Positions 10,541 through 19,497 of a stretch of 64,000 nt of DNA are shown one piece after another. Below the pieces are notes generated by a model that saw nothing but the letters and a program-made list of their open reading frames with translations, made no database searches and had not been told where the DNA came from. The first letter of the stretch is position 1; each line of letters starts with the position of its first letter. The stretch is from positions 204,523-268,522 of the forward strand of contig CAVOKQ010000013.1 in assembly GCA_963696545.1 (NCBI GenBank). The letters run 5' to 3'. The position numbers and the translations under genes are program-made. This stretch comes from RPQJ01 sp963696545. GTDB lineage: Bacteria; Pseudomonadota; Gammaproteobacteria; Steroidobacterales; Steroidobacteraceae.

Positions 10541-12286
10541 TCAATCCACTGTGACGCTGTTGATTTCATCCAGGCTGGTAACGCCATCCCGGACCTTCTT
10601 CAGGCCGGATTGACGCAGGCCCCAGACGCCTTCGCGAACCGCCTGCTCCTTGATCTGCAGTACGTTGCCGCCTTCCATGATGATGCGTCCGATCTCCTCG
10701 GACACCTTCATCACCTCGTAGATTCCTGTCCGGCCCTTATACCCGTCCGTGCACTGCGGGCAACCGGCGGGCGCGAAAATCTGGATGCCGTTCGCGATTT
10801 CCTCGGAGGTGAAGCCCTCCTTCAGCAGGGCTTCCTCCGGAATGACGACTTTCGTCTTGCAATTGTTGCACAGGCGCCGCGCGAGCCGCTGCGCGATGAT
10901 CAGGCTCACCGACGTGGCGATCGCATAGGGCTTCACGCCCATGTCCACGAGGCGCGTAAGCGTCTTCGGGGCGTCATTCGTGTGCAGCGTCGACAGCACG
11001 AGGTGACCGGTCTGCGCGGCCTTGAGTGCGATCTCCGCGGTTTCGAGGTCGCGAATTTCGCCGACCATGATGATGTCCGGGTCCTGCCGCAGGAACGCCC
11101 GCAGCGAGCCGGCGAACGTGAGGCCGACCTTCGGGTTGATGTTCACCTGGTTGACGCCGGGCAGCATGATTTCGACCGGGTCCTCGGCGGTCGAGATGTT
11201 GTTGTCCTCGGTATTGAGGATGTTGAGGCCGGTGTAGAGCGAGACGGTCTTGCCGCTGCCCGTCGGGCCGGTCACCAGGATCATGCCGTGCGGGCGCGCC
11301 AGGGCCTCCATGTACAGCTGCTTCTGGAACGGCTCGTATCCCAGCGAGTCGATGCCGAGCATCGCGCTGGAAGAGTCGAGGATTCGCATCACGATCTTCT
11401 CGCCGAAGATCGTCGGACAGGTGCTGAGGCGGAAGTCGATGGCCCGATTCTTCGAGATCCTCATCTTGATGCGGCCGTCCTGCGGCACGCGCCGTTCGGC
11501 GATGTCGATGCGGGACATGACCTTCAGCCGGGCTGCGAGCTTGTAGCCCAGCTGGACCGGCGGTGCAGCGACCTCCTTCAGCACGCCGTCGAGGCGGAAC
11601 CGGATCCGGTAGGACCGTTCATACGGCTCGAAATGGATGTCCGAAGCCCCGCGCTTGATCGCATCGAGCATGACTTTGTTGACGAAGCGAACGATCGGGG
11701 CGTCCTCGACGTCGGAGGATCGCTCTGCCGCCGCGGGATCGATGTCTTCGTCGCCGCCCGACACTTCGAGACTGTCCATCTCGAAGTCGTCCGGAGCCAG
11801 ATCCGGCATCGACGTGTCGACCTGCTCCAGCGCCCGGTTCAGGACCTGCTGCAGCTTGTTCTCTTCGACGACGATCGCTTCGACGGAGAAGCCGGTCGCG
11901 AACTTGACCTCGTCGAGTGCAAGCAGGTTGGTCGGATCGGAGACGGCGACGAACAGCCGTTTGCCGCGCTTCACCAGCGGCACCACGTGGTGCTTGCGCA
12001 GGATCTTCTCGCTGACCAGTCGAATCGTATCGAGGTCGCACTGGATCGCATCCAGGTCGAGCAGCGGCGCACCGAACTCGTGCGAGGCCGAGATCGCGAT
12101 CTCGCGAGAGTCCGCCAGGTTGTACTCGACGAGATAGGAGACGATGCTGGACCGGCGTTCCCTGGCGGCCGCGACAGCGTCCATCATGGCGGAATCGGCC
12201 ACCAGACCGTCCGCGACCAGGCGCTGGGGCAGGCCCTGGAGGCCGGTCCGGTTCGTCGCCGCAGACGAAATTGCTATCTCATTCAT
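10541..12286 (-). CDS. pilB: PilB type IV pilus extension ATPase
   Basis: A 581-residue hexameric ATPase that powers pilus extension. An N-terminal MshEN/GSPII_E region (about 1-160) is followed by the catalytic core. Walker A is GPTGSGKT (340-347), the Asp box is near 360-370 (STAEDPVE), Walker B lies in DPDIIMVGEIRD (402-413), and the His box is LSTLHTNDAP. A tetra-Cys zinc site is visible late (CNNC, then CPQC). Length and motifs are complete. It is the first gene of the leftward operon pilB-pilC-pilD-coaE-zapD-yacG-tpm. Confidence 0.97.
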   Translation of the reverse strand: MNEIAISSAATNRTGLQGLPQRLVADGLVADSAMMDAVAAARERRSSIVSYLVEYNLADSREIAISASHEFGAPLLDLDAIQCDLDTIRLVSEKILRKHHVVPLVKRGKRLFVAVSDPTNLLALDEVKFATGFSVEAIVVEENKLQQVLNRALEQVDTSMPDLAPDDFEMDSLEVSGGDEDIDPAAAERSSDVEDAPIVRFVNKVMLDAIKRGASDIHFEPYERSYRIRFRLDGVLKEVAAPPVQLGYKLAARLKVMSRIDIAERRVPQDGRIKMRISKNRAIDFRLSTCPTIFGEKIVMRILDSSSAMLGIDSLGYEPFQKQLYMEALARPHGMILVTGPTGSGKTVSLYTGLNILNTEDNNISTAEDPVEIMLPGVNQVNINPKVGLTFAGSLRAFLRQDPDIIMVGEIRDLETAEIALKAAQTGHLVLSTLHTNDAPKTLTRLVDMGVKPYAIATSVSLIIAQRLARRLCNNCKTKVVIPEEALLKEGFTSEEIANGIQIFAPAGCPQCTDGYKGRTGIYEVMKVSEEIGRIIMEGGNVLQIKEQAVREGVWGLRQSGLKKVRDGVTSLDEINSVTVD

Positions 12287-12595
12287 TGAGTTACGATCGT
12301 CGATGCCATCGGAGCCAGATTAGCCTCCCCCGCGCAACGTGAAGACTAGCAAATGTTAAGTTGCCGGGGGATTTTCTCCCAGAAACAGTCCCATAAATGG
12401 GATCGGCCGCACATTCGGCCCATTGCCTGCCCCGCGGCCCGGGGCCCCGCGGTCCGCTGTCCGGGTATGCATTCCGCCGAGCGAAACCGGCCTTCTGGAC
12501 CAAGCGCACAGTCTGGATCTCCGGACAGTGACCAGCGGCCGGCAGGGGTGACAGACTCCCTCGCTGCTCCTGGCTCCGGCGACAACCCCGACGTT
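12287..12595. other. Intergenic region between divergent pilB and a membrane glycosyltransferase gene
   Basis: These 309 bases hold no convincing gene. They must contain the leftward pilB promoter and the rightward promoter of the next gene. A short perfect palindrome, TCCCATAAATGGGA, lies at 12389-12402 and is a possible operator. I see no clear -24/-12 or -35/-10 pair. An open frame runs through from 12353 but its amino acids look non-coding up to 12596. Confidence 0.5.
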
Positions 12596-14275
12596 ATGAA
12601 AGGCGACCCCGTACTGACGACGTCCCGACCCGTGCTGCTGCTGTTCGCCGTCACGTTCCTTTGCTCCGCGTCGGTCGTCACCTGGCTCATTCATCTGCGT
12701 TCAGGTCTCTACGAGCCCGAGGCGGTGAAGATCTTCCTGTCGCTGTTCGTCTTTGGCGACTACTGGCCGGCGGTACTCTCGTTGATCCTGCTGCCGTTCA
12801 GCCTGTTGAAGCCGGTCCAGGCCGCTGGCATGCGCGTCGCGGAGACGCTGGGTGAACGACCATGGCCGACGGCGGCCGTGACGCTGGTCGTACTGGCGCT
12901 TGGCGCGCGATACATCTACCAGGCACACCCGCTGTCGATGGACGAATACTCGCCGAGCTTCCAGAGCCGTGCCTTTGCGGCCGGGCACCTGGCCGGCCGG
13001 TTTCCGGTGCCACTGCTCGATTGGCTGGTACCGCTCGGATTCCAGAACGTGTTCCTTTCAGTGTCACACCAGACGGGGCAGGTCCTCTCCGCATACTGGC
13101 CCGGATTTGCGCTGCTCCTCACGCCATTCACGCTGCTGGGCGTGCCGTGGCTCTGCAATCCGGTGCTCGGCGCCGCGTCCGTTCTGGTTCTCCACCGCCT
13201 GGCGATGGAACTGTTCGGCAGCCGCCGCCTCGCCGGGCTGGCGGTGCTGCTGGCGCTGGCCTCCACGGCGTTTTCGATCAATGCCATTTCGTTTTATTCG
13301 ATGACGGCTCACGCGCTCGCAAACGCAATCTTCGTGCTGCTGCTCCTCGAACCCAATGTCCGGCGCTGCATTCTCGCGGGCTTCGTAGGCTCGTTTGCGC
13401 TGGTGCTGCATAACCCGCTTCCGCACCTGCTGTTCGCAATTCCGTGGCTCGTCTGGCTGGCGCTTCGACCCGATCGGCTGCGCCTGATTCCGGCCATCGC
13501 GCTGGGCTACCTTCCGCTCTGCCTGGTCCTTGGGCTCGGATGGTCTCTGTACTCGGCCGGCGTGCGGGACGCCATGGTCGTCGCGCACCTGCAGCCTGGC
13601 TTCGTTCAGTCGTGGCAGGCAACGCTCGGTTCCGTGTTCCACTGGCCTTCCGCGGACTTGTTGCATACGCGCGCGATCGGCCTCGCAAAGCTCTGGATCT
13701 GGGCCGTACCCGGCCTGTTGTTGCTTGCGCTCGTGGGATGGTGGACGAAGCGTGCGGACATCCGGATCCGGCTGCTCGGCCTCAGTTGCATCGCGACGCT
13801 GGCCGGGTACCTGTTCGTCGTGTTCGACCAGGGCCATGGCTGGGGTTTCCGGTATTTCCATTCAGCGTGGTTGTGCCTGCCGTTGCTGGCGGTGGCCGCC
13901 GTCGCGACGAGCCATGAAACCGCCCGCTTCACGACCTGCAGCTTCGCGGCGGGGATGGCGGTGTTATGCCTGGTTCCGGCCACCGCCCTGCAGGCCTGGC
14001 AAGTGCACGAGTTCGTCGATCGACATCTCGCCCAACTACCGACCGCGAAGGAGGGGACGGCCGAGGTCGTCATCGTCAGCGGCGCAATGGGGTACTACGC
14101 CGCGGACCTGGTGCAGAACGACCCGTTTCTCAGGGACCCGGTCATCCGCATGTATACCCACGGCCGTGATGCGAACCAGGCCATGATGCGGAAGCACTTC
14201 AGCCAGCTGTCGCCGCTGTCGCGCGGTTACCGGGGCGAGGTCTGGGGCACCGCCGATGCTACTTCCCGACGTTAG
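12596..14275 (+). CDS. Multipass membrane protein, GT-C glycosyltransferase-like
   Basis: A 559-residue integral membrane protein with roughly ten hydrophobic helices and a soluble C-terminal tail. After the first helices, the loop SMDEYSPSFQSRAFAAGHLAG places an acidic pair (D116, E117) where GT-C family enzymes (ArnT, PMT-like, using polyprenyl-phosphate sugars) carry their catalytic Asp/Glu. The fold type is therefore likely, but donor and acceptor are unknown. ATG 12596 is chosen because a short basic leader and the first helix follow; upstream in-frame sequence looks non-coding. It overlaps the convergent GT2 gene by 17 bases. Context (GT2, GtrA, methyltransferases, pilA) suggests surface glycan or pilin modification, which is inference. 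Confidence 0.75.
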   Translation: MKGDPVLTTSRPVLLLFAVTFLCSASVVTWLIHLRSGLYEPEAVKIFLSLFVFGDYWPAVLSLILLPFSLLKPVQAAGMRVAETLGERPWPTAAVTLVVLALGARYIYQAHPLSMDEYSPSFQSRAFAAGHLAGRFPVPLLDWLVPLGFQNVFLSVSHQTGQVLSAYWPGFALLLTPFTLLGVPWLCNPVLGAASVLVLHRLAMELFGSRRLAGLAVLLALASTAFSINAISFYSMTAHALANAIFVLLLLEPNVRRCILAGFVGSFALVLHNPLPHLLFAIPWLVWLALRPDRLRLIPAIALGYLPLCLVLGLGWSLYSAGVRDAMVVAHLQPGFVQSWQATLGSVFHWPSADLLHTRAIGLAKLWIWAVPGLLLLALVGWWTKRADIRIRLLGLSCIATLAGYLFVVFDQGHGWGFRYFHSAWLCLPLLAVAAVATSHETARFTTCSFAAGMAVLCLVPATALQAWQVHEFVDRHLAQLPTAKEGTAEVVIVSGAMGYYAADLVQNDPFLRDPVIRMYTHGRDANQAMMRKHFSQLSPLSRGYRGEVWGTADATSRR

Positions 14276-15248
14276 AAGTGCTGCGCCGGGCCGCGCGTCG
14301 TGAACTGCTGATCGGAATCTGCAGATACTGCAGTCGCTTCAGCTCCCGCCTTCCCCGGGTCACGGTGTCCAGAATGAGGCCGCACGCAAGGCTCAAGAAT
14401 GCCAGCAGCATCAGTCCGGTCGCAAGAATTGCCGAGGGGACGCGCGGCACCAATCCAGTAGCAACGAACTCGGAAATCACGCGCCACCCGAGTACCAGCG
14501 AAGCCGCAGCCAGGACTCCAAAGACAACGAAGAAGAAGTGCAGCGGTCTTTCCTCTTTGACCAGTATCACGATTGCCTTGAGGATCCGCAGTCCGTCGCT
14601 ATAGGTTCGCAGCTTGCTGGTCGAGCCCGCAGGCCGCTCGAAGTACTGCGTCTGCACCTCGGTAATCGGCATTCTCAGTTCCAGTGCATGCACCGTCAGT
14701 TCCGTTTCAATCTCAAATCCTGTCGCGAGCGCGGGAAATGACTTGACGAATCGTCGGGAGAAAACCCGGTAGCCGGACAGCATGTCGGTGAACCGGCGTC
14801 CGAACACCGTCGCGACCATCCAGGTGAGAAGGCGGTTGCCAAACCTGTGCCCGCGTCGGAACGCGCCGCCGGTAGAGGCGACGCGAGCTGCGCTGACCAT
14901 GTCGAGGCCTTCCTCCAGCAGCGTGTTTACCAGGTCAGGTGCCTTGCTGGAATCATAGGTGCCGTCACCGTCCACGAGGACATAAACGTCGGCCTCAATG
15001 TCGGCGAACATGCGCCGAACCACGTTGCCTTTCCCTTGCCACGGCTCCGATCGAACCACTGCCCCGGATGCGAATGCGCGCGCCACGGTATCGTCAGTGG
15101 AATTGTTGTCAAAAACGTAGATCGTGGCCTGCGGAAGTGCCGCGCGAAATTCGCCAACGACGGTCGGGATGCTTGCAGCTTCGTTGAAGCAGGGGATCAG
15201 GACCGCCGTGCGAATACCCTCAGCGACGCGGGTAACGTTGTCATTCAT
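14259..15248 (-). CDS. Glycosyltransferase family 2, dolichol-phosphate-sugar synthase type
   Basis: A 329-residue GT2 enzyme, probably making a polyprenyl-phosphate-linked sugar for the GT-C enzymes nearby. The GT-A fold starts with TAVLIPCFNEAASIPTVV; the nucleotide and metal motif is LVDGDGTYD (D93-G-D95); FTDMLSGYRVFSRRFVKSFP and the ELTVHALELRMPITEVQTQYFERP stretch are typical of DPM1/GtrB-like enzymes. Two C-terminal transmembrane helices lie near residues 235-300. ATG 15248 is preferred; a longer in-frame start would add a basic leader of about 32 residues with no similarity to the family. Convergent with the preceding gene. Confidence 0.88.
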   Translation of the reverse strand: MNDNVTRVAEGIRTAVLIPCFNEAASIPTVVGEFRAALPQATIYVFDNNSTDDTVARAFASGAVVRSEPWQGKGNVVRRMFADIEADVYVLVDGDGTYDSSKAPDLVNTLLEEGLDMVSAARVASTGGAFRRGHRFGNRLLTWMVATVFGRRFTDMLSGYRVFSRRFVKSFPALATGFEIETELTVHALELRMPITEVQTQYFERPAGSTSKLRTYSDGLRILKAIVILVKEERPLHFFFVVFGVLAAASLVLGWRVISEFVATGLVPRVPSAILATGLMLLAFLSLACGLILDTVTRGRRELKRLQYLQIPISSSRRAARRSTSNVGK

Positions 15249-15365
15249 CGTCGGTTTGAACCTCGCTGGTCGATTCGGCTGTCGCTCCCTGGAAATGCCC
15301 GGCAGGCATCTGCAGCCGCGAAGCAGTCCCTTCATCATGCGCAACTTGCAGCAGGAAACGATTGA

Positions 15366-16142
15366 TCATGGGTCGGGCGCGAGGTTACCGCCGAAATAGA
15401 AGTTGGTCTCGAAATGCTGCGCCTGCGGCACGGAAATGAATTCGTCCGTGTATGGGCGCTCTTTACGCAGCAACAGGAACATTCCCCAGGCCATCGAGGG
15501 TGCCAGCCGGGCGAGCGGTTGAGCGAGGCGAGGGGGGAACGGATAGAAGTTGCTTCCACGCCGCTCGACGAGTCGATAGCCGCCCGGCCAGCAACTCTCG
15601 AGCAGTCTGATGAAATCATGCTTCGTGAAGCCGCGCACGTGCGCCGAGAAGGAATTGACGGGTGTGGGCTGCATCCCGAGCATCAGGATAATGCGGTTGT
15701 GAAGCGACGCCAGGTTCGGGACTCCGACGATCAGATGGCCGCCAATCGATATGACCCGCGTCGCATTGTGAAGCACCCAGAAGATCTCTTTCACGTGCTC
15801 GAGTATCTGATTCGCGATGACGACGTCGAAATGCTCGTCCGCATACGGCAACCGGTCGCGTTCGATGTCGAGTGCGTGCACCGTGACACCAAGATCGCGC
15901 AACAGTTGCGTGTTTGCCGGAAGCCATTCGATGGCGTGCAGCCGACTTTCGCCGCTGATACCCCTGCAGGCAAGCAGATCACGGCCAGGGCCGGCACCGA
16001 TGTCGAGTACCCTTTCAATCGGCGCGACAGCGGCTGCAAAGTCTCGCACGACCTGCCGGCCGTAGTTCAGGTCGAAATCAACGAGGCCCTCGAGACTCCG
16101 GCGGATACCGCCAACCAGACTGGTTCCGAGACTTGGGTGCAT
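15366..16142 (-). CDS. Class I SAM-dependent methyltransferase
   Basis: A 258-residue methyltransferase with motif I RVLDIGAGPGRDLLACRG, an acidic residue after strand two (HAIEWLP), and the core pattern LPYADEHFDVVIANQILEHVKEIFWVLHNATRVISIGGHLIVGVPN, which is typical of the methyltransf_11/23 group. The C-terminal part is rich in aromatic and Pro residues. The start at 16142 (MHPSLG) is chosen; an in-frame ATG at 16166 is possible. It lies in the glycan cluster upstream of the GT2 gene on the same strand, 117 bases away. The substrate is unknown; a sugar or lipid carrier is plausible from context. Confidence 0.82.
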   Translation of the reverse strand: MHPSLGTSLVGGIRRSLEGLVDFDLNYGRQVVRDFAAAVAPIERVLDIGAGPGRDLLACRGISGESRLHAIEWLPANTQLLRDLGVTVHALDIERDRLPYADEHFDVVIANQILEHVKEIFWVLHNATRVISIGGHLIVGVPNLASLHNRIILMLGMQPTPVNSFSAHVRGFTKHDFIRLLESCWPGGYRLVERRGSNFYPFPPRLAQPLARLAPSMAWGMFLLLRKERPYTDEFISVPQAQHFETNFYFGGNLAPDP

Positions 16143-16342
16143 GGTGCTCGTCCCGGTCAGATACAATTCCGGCGGGTCTGGCGCCGGGCCGGATGCGCTG
16201 GCCGTGGGCCTGGGGCGAATGCGTGCGCTGGGCCCGTCTCCGGGCTCGGTGTCTCGAGTGTGGCGTGACCCGGAGATTCGTCGTGATGCTCGATCAAGAA
16301 GAGCCCCAAAACCCTGCAGTTGGCCATTGATACGGTGACACG

Positions 16343-16747
16343 GTGGGCACGGTCAATACCTGGCGCCAATTGAGGTCGTTCCTGCTCGTCGGCGGCGCTT
16401 CGTATCTTCTCAATGTCATCGTGCTCATGTGCTGCGTTGAATTGCTCGGCCTGCACTACGTCGCTGCGATGGCAGTGAGTTTCCTGGTTGTGGTTTCCGC
16501 AGCGCACTACGTCAACCGCCGCGTCACCTTCAGGTCGCAGGCAAGTTACCTGCAGGAGCTCGGGAAGTATAACGTCGTTAACCTGGGCCAGTTCGCCATT
16601 GGTCTGGCGCTAATGGCGCTGCTTGTTGAACTGGGACGCCTGCCCTATCTGCTGGCCAACGCGGTGGCTGCAATTCTGCTGACCATCGTGTCGTTCGTCG
16701 CACACAAGACATGGACCTTCGCCGATCGGCGGCTCGACGATGAATGA
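16343..16747 (+). CDS. GtrA-family membrane protein
   Basis: A 134-residue four-helix membrane protein of the GtrA family, thought to flip polyprenyl-phosphate-linked sugars across the inner membrane. The family signature is visible: QLRSFLLVGGASYLLNVIVL, the central NRRVTFRSQ, and the end TIVSFVAHKTWTFA. Translation starts at GTG 16343. The stop overlaps the start of the next methyltransferase gene by eight bases, indicating co-transcription. It is a functional partner for the GT2 enzyme at 14.3-15.2 kb, an inference from the usual GtrA/GtrB pairing. Confidence 0.85.
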   Translation: MGTVNTWRQLRSFLLVGGASYLLNVIVLMCCVELLGLHYVAAMAVSFLVVVSAAHYVNRRVTFRSQASYLQELGKYNVVNLGQFAIGLALMALLVELGRLPYLLANAVAAILLTIVSFVAHKTWTFADRRLDDE

Positions 16748-17453
16748 GCCCCGGGTACCCCGTTGGATACCGGTTGCGCTCCGCCCGGATGCTTACGTCG
16801 CCTCGCGACTGCGACGGGCCCTGTTCGACCATTTGCGCGAGGCTGGTCTCGGTCGCGGGTGCCGGGTATTGGACCTCGGGTGCGGCTCGCAGCCATATCG
16901 CGAGTCGATACTCGCAACCGGCGCCGAGTATGTGCCGTGCGACCTTGGGCGGGGGTCCCACGTGGAGATCCGCGAAGGCGTGCCACTGGACCTGCCGTCA
17001 CGGCACTTTGATCTGGGGGTCTCCGTCCAGGTGCTGGAGCACGTGTGGGACATCGACGAGTACCTCGGGCACTTCGTTCGACAACTCCGGCCAGGTGGAC
17101 GAGTCGTCCTGTCGACGCACGGGGTCTGGATATTCCATCCTCACCCAACCGATTTCCGTCGTTGGACCCGGACCGGGCTTTGCAGGGAGCTGGAATCACG
17201 CGGCCTGATAGTCGAGCGAGTATCGCCGGTCATGGGTCCTCTCGCCTGGACCACGCAGATCAGGTCGCTTGGAATGTCGCACGTTCTCCTTGGGCTTGGC
17301 ACCATTGGTTCGCTGCTTTCGATCGTCGTGTCTGCACTCATGAATCTGAGAATGTGGATCGAGGATTCGGTCACGCCCGCCGCGATCGCGAGCGACAACG
17401 CCTGCGTCTATGTCGTGACCGCGCGCGTGCCGCGTACACACGGAGACGGCTGA
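16740..17453 (+). CDS. Class I SAM-dependent methyltransferase
   Basis: A 237-residue methyltransferase with motif I CRVLDLGCGSQPYRESI, then AEYVPCDLGRGSHVEI and LPSRHFDLGVSVQVLEHVWDIDEYLGHFVRQLRPGGRVVLSTHG, followed by HPHPTDFRRWT, a signature of methyltransferases found in polysaccharide clusters. A hydrophobic stretch near the C-terminus (ILLGLGTIGSLLSIVVSALM region) suggests membrane association. It overlaps the gtrA-like gene by eight bases and is followed by a GT4 gene about 55 bases on. Substrate unknown. Confidence 0.82.
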   Translation: MNEPRVPRWIPVALRPDAYVASRLRRALFDHLREAGLGRGCRVLDLGCGSQPYRESILATGAEYVPCDLGRGSHVEIREGVPLDLPSRHFDLGVSVQVLEHVWDIDEYLGHFVRQLRPGGRVVLSTHGVWIFHPHPTDFRRWTRTGLCRELESRGLIVERVSPVMGPLAWTTQIRSLGMSHVLLGLGTIGSLLSIVVSALMNLRMWIEDSVTPAAIASDNACVYVVTARVPRTHGDG

Positions 17454-17507
17454 TTTTCTGGCCTCCCGTCAGACCGGTTCGGTTCCGTGAGGTCCGGGTA
17501 CCGCGCC

Positions 17508-18701
17508 ATGGCTGAGGCCTCTCCCGGGCGCCTGCGCGTCGCGCATGTGGCTTCGTACTTCCCCTCGCATATGGGGGGGCTCGAGATCGCGGCCTGGAAC
17601 ATCGCGCGTGCAACTGCAGAACGCGGAACGCTGGTTGATTTCTTTGCCTGCGGTTCGAGCAGCGAGTTGAGCGTCGTTCCAGGCCTGATCGTCCACCCGG
17701 TCGGATTCGTCGACCCGCTGGACCGCAGGTTCGGCATGCCGATGCCTGTCTGGTCGCCGCGCTCGATGGCAGCGTTGGCTCGTGCAGTGCGGCGCGCGGA
17801 CATCGTACACACGCACGATACGCTCTATTTCAGCAGCGTCTTGAGCGCGGTGCTGGCGCGTTGGTACGCACGCCCGCTGCTCGTGACGGTCCACGTTTCG
17901 GAGCTCAAGTTCCGCAGTCGCGTTCTCAGCCGGCTGTTTCATGTCGCCACTCGCCTGGTAGGCCGCCGCGTGCTGGAAGCAGCGACCAAGGTTGCGTACG
18001 TCGGCCCCACCGCAGAAGCGTTCTATGCGGGAAGGGCGAGCTTCAGGGCGCCGCCCGTCGTGATTCCGAATGGCGCGGATCGCCTGTGCTTTCGGCCACT
18101 GTGCCTGGATGACCGGCGCCGACAACGCCTTTCGCTGGGCCTGCCGATCGATGGACCGGTGTTCTTGTTCGTCGGGCGATTTGTCGAGAAAAAGGGTTTG
18201 CCATTGCTGTTCAGCGCAGTGCGGGACTTGCCGGGCGTGACCTGGGTCTTTGTTGGCGAAGGACCGCTCGATCCCGCCGCCTGGCGATTGCCCAACGTCG
18301 TGACGCCGGGCCGCCTTGACCAGGCACGCGTAGCGAGCTTTTACCAGGTGGCGGACCTCGTCGTCTCGCCGGGCGTCGGTGAGGGCGGCATCACGCTGGT
18401 GGTTCAGGAGGCGATGTCCTGCGGATCGCCGGTCCTTGTCAGCCGCGAGGTGGCAGCCGCATTCGGCGACTCTTTGCCGGCAGGAGTCTGGGCCGTTGAC
18501 ACGGGCACCGAAGACGCATCATCGCGGCTCGCGCAGGAACTCGGCAGGCTCGCCACGCAGCCGCACCAGCTTACAGCGGTGCGAGATGCCGTCGCGCGGC
18601 ATTCGCTGCGCTGGAGCTGGGCCAGTACGGCGGACGCATACGAGGACGTGTATCGGTCCCTGGTGACAAGGGGGGACGCAGCATCCCCTGGCCCCTGTTG
18701 A
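17508..18701 (+). CDS. Glycosyltransferase family 4
   Basis: A 397-residue GT-B glycosyltransferase. The N-terminal acceptor domain starts LRVAHVASYFPSHMGGLEIAAWNIARA (Gly-rich loop typical of GT4). The C-terminal donor domain has FLFVGRFVEKKGLPLLFSAV, the E-x7-E region GVGEGGITLVVQEAMSCGSPVLVS and a closing helix. ATG 17508 is preferred to GTG 17487 because the first beta strand follows directly. It is the last gene of the rightward run gtrA-methyltransferase-GT4 and converges with pilA across the pilA terminator. The sugar donor cannot be read from the sequence. Confidence 0.87.
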   Translation: MAEASPGRLRVAHVASYFPSHMGGLEIAAWNIARATAERGTLVDFFACGSSSELSVVPGLIVHPVGFVDPLDRRFGMPMPVWSPRSMAALARAVRRADIVHTHDTLYFSSVLSAVLARWYARPLLVTVHVSELKFRSRVLSRLFHVATRLVGRRVLEAATKVAYVGPTAEAFYAGRASFRAPPVVIPNGADRLCFRPLCLDDRRRQRLSLGLPIDGPVFLFVGRFVEKKGLPLLFSAVRDLPGVTWVFVGEGPLDPAAWRLPNVVTPGRLDQARVASFYQVADLVVSPGVGEGGITLVVQEAMSCGSPVLVSREVAAAFGDSLPAGVWAVDTGTEDASSRLAQELGRLATQPHQLTAVRDAVARHSLRWSWASTADAYEDVYRSLVTRGDAASPGPC

Positions 18702-18726
18702 ATTGCGTCGCCGGGAGTGCCTTCAC

Positions 18727-18761
18727 AAAAAAAACCGGGCCCCTCCAGAGGAGGGGCCCGG
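18727..18761 (-). terminator. Rho-independent terminator of pilA
   Basis: On the minus strand an 11-bp GC-only-plus-T stem (CCGGGCCCCTC pairing with GAGGGGCCCGG, 18735-18745 with 18751-18761) and a five-base loop are followed by eight T residues (18727-18734). It lies about 50 bases after the corrected pilA stop, as expected for a strongly expressed pilin gene. It also faces the end of the convergent GT4 gene. Confidence 0.92.
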
Positions 18762-18809
18762 CATCATCTTCTCACCCAACCGTCTTGGGTGAGCGGCCCT
18801 GGTTCGCGG

Positions 18810-19297
18810 TTACGAACCGTAGCCAGCGCGGCAAGACGCCGGCAGGTACTTGTTTTCAACGCTCGTCGAGCCGGCGGTTTCCATCGATGCGCGCCCGAAG
18901 GAGCAGTGGCGTTACCACACTGCCACACGACATCGCCGTTGACGTTCACGCCCGGGGTCAGCGACAGCATTGGGTCTTCGATGGCGGCGTTCGACTGGTT
19001 GCCATACTTGATGGTGATGACGCCGCCCTCGACGTCGACTTCGGTCACGTACTTGCCAGCCTTGTCGGTGACGGCGGCGATGCCGAGGTCGCCAAAGTCC
19101 GGGTAGGCGCCCGTGTTCGCATACCACTCTGCAACGCCGGCCTTGACGTCGCCGGCAAGCGTCAAGCCTTCCGTGACCTGCGCGCGGATCGTGTAGTCCT
19201 GGTACGCGGGGATGGCGATGGCCGCCAGGATGCCGATGATCGCGACGACGATCATCAATTCGATCAGCGTGAAGCCCTTCTGAACCTGCTTAAGCAT
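18810..19297 (-). CDS. pilA: PilA type IVa major pilin (one apparent frameshift)
   Basis: Pilin with a short leader MLKQVQKG cleaved before Phe, then FTLIELMIVVAIIGILAAIAIPAYQDY, the canonical helix with Glu at +5. PilD would cut and methylate it. As written, the frame runs on to 18764 with an unlikely Arg-rich end. Adding one base near 18886-18896 restores METAGSTSVENKYLPASC followed by RAGYGS and a TAA at 18810. That gives 162 residues with the C-terminal Cys pair (WQC and ASC) of the disulfide loop. The start at 19297 has GGAG eight bases upstream. A sigma-54 promoter and a strong terminator flank the gene. A sequencing error is more likely than a pseudogene. Confidence 0.9.
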
Positions 19298-19361
19298 TTG
19301 AGTCTCCAAGAGTCGGTTAATCGGTAAGCAGCAGCGGCCAATAGGCCTGCGTTAAGGAATA

Positions 19362-19377
19362 AGCAATTGTCGTGCCA
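19362..19377 (-). promoter_or_regulatory. Sigma-54 (-24/-12) promoter of pilA
   Basis: The minus strand reads TGGCACGACAATTGCT at 19377-19362, a complete match to the RpoN consensus TGGCAC-N5-TTGC. The start point would fall near 19350, leaving a 5' leader of about 50 bases before the pilA ATG. PilR, a sigma-54 activator, is encoded 4 kb away, matching PilSR control of pilA in Pseudomonas and Xanthomonas. Confidence 0.93.
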
Positions 19378-19480
19378 TCTTCGGCGTATACATAAAACGC
19401 TGATTCAAAAGGCAAAATTCAAAGATATTTCGAGTGGCTGCGTCGGGGACCGAGTTGTAACCGCCGTCCCTGGTCAACTT

Positions 19481-19497
19481 CTGACACGAATTGTCAG
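19481..19497. promoter_or_regulatory. Inverted repeat upstream of pilA, possible PilR enhancer site
   Basis: CTGACA-cgaat-TGTCAG lies about 105-120 bp upstream of the sigma-54 box. PilR sites contain TGTC/GACA cores, and a further TGACC lies nearby, so this is a plausible enhancer. It also overlaps the stop codon of the neighbouring FAD-enzyme gene. Binding is inference. Confidence 0.45.

Noticed and set aside
9854..12289. 811-codon plus-strand frame opposite pilC and pilB
   Set aside because: Both pilus genes are complete on the minus strand; the plus frame has no recognisable domain.
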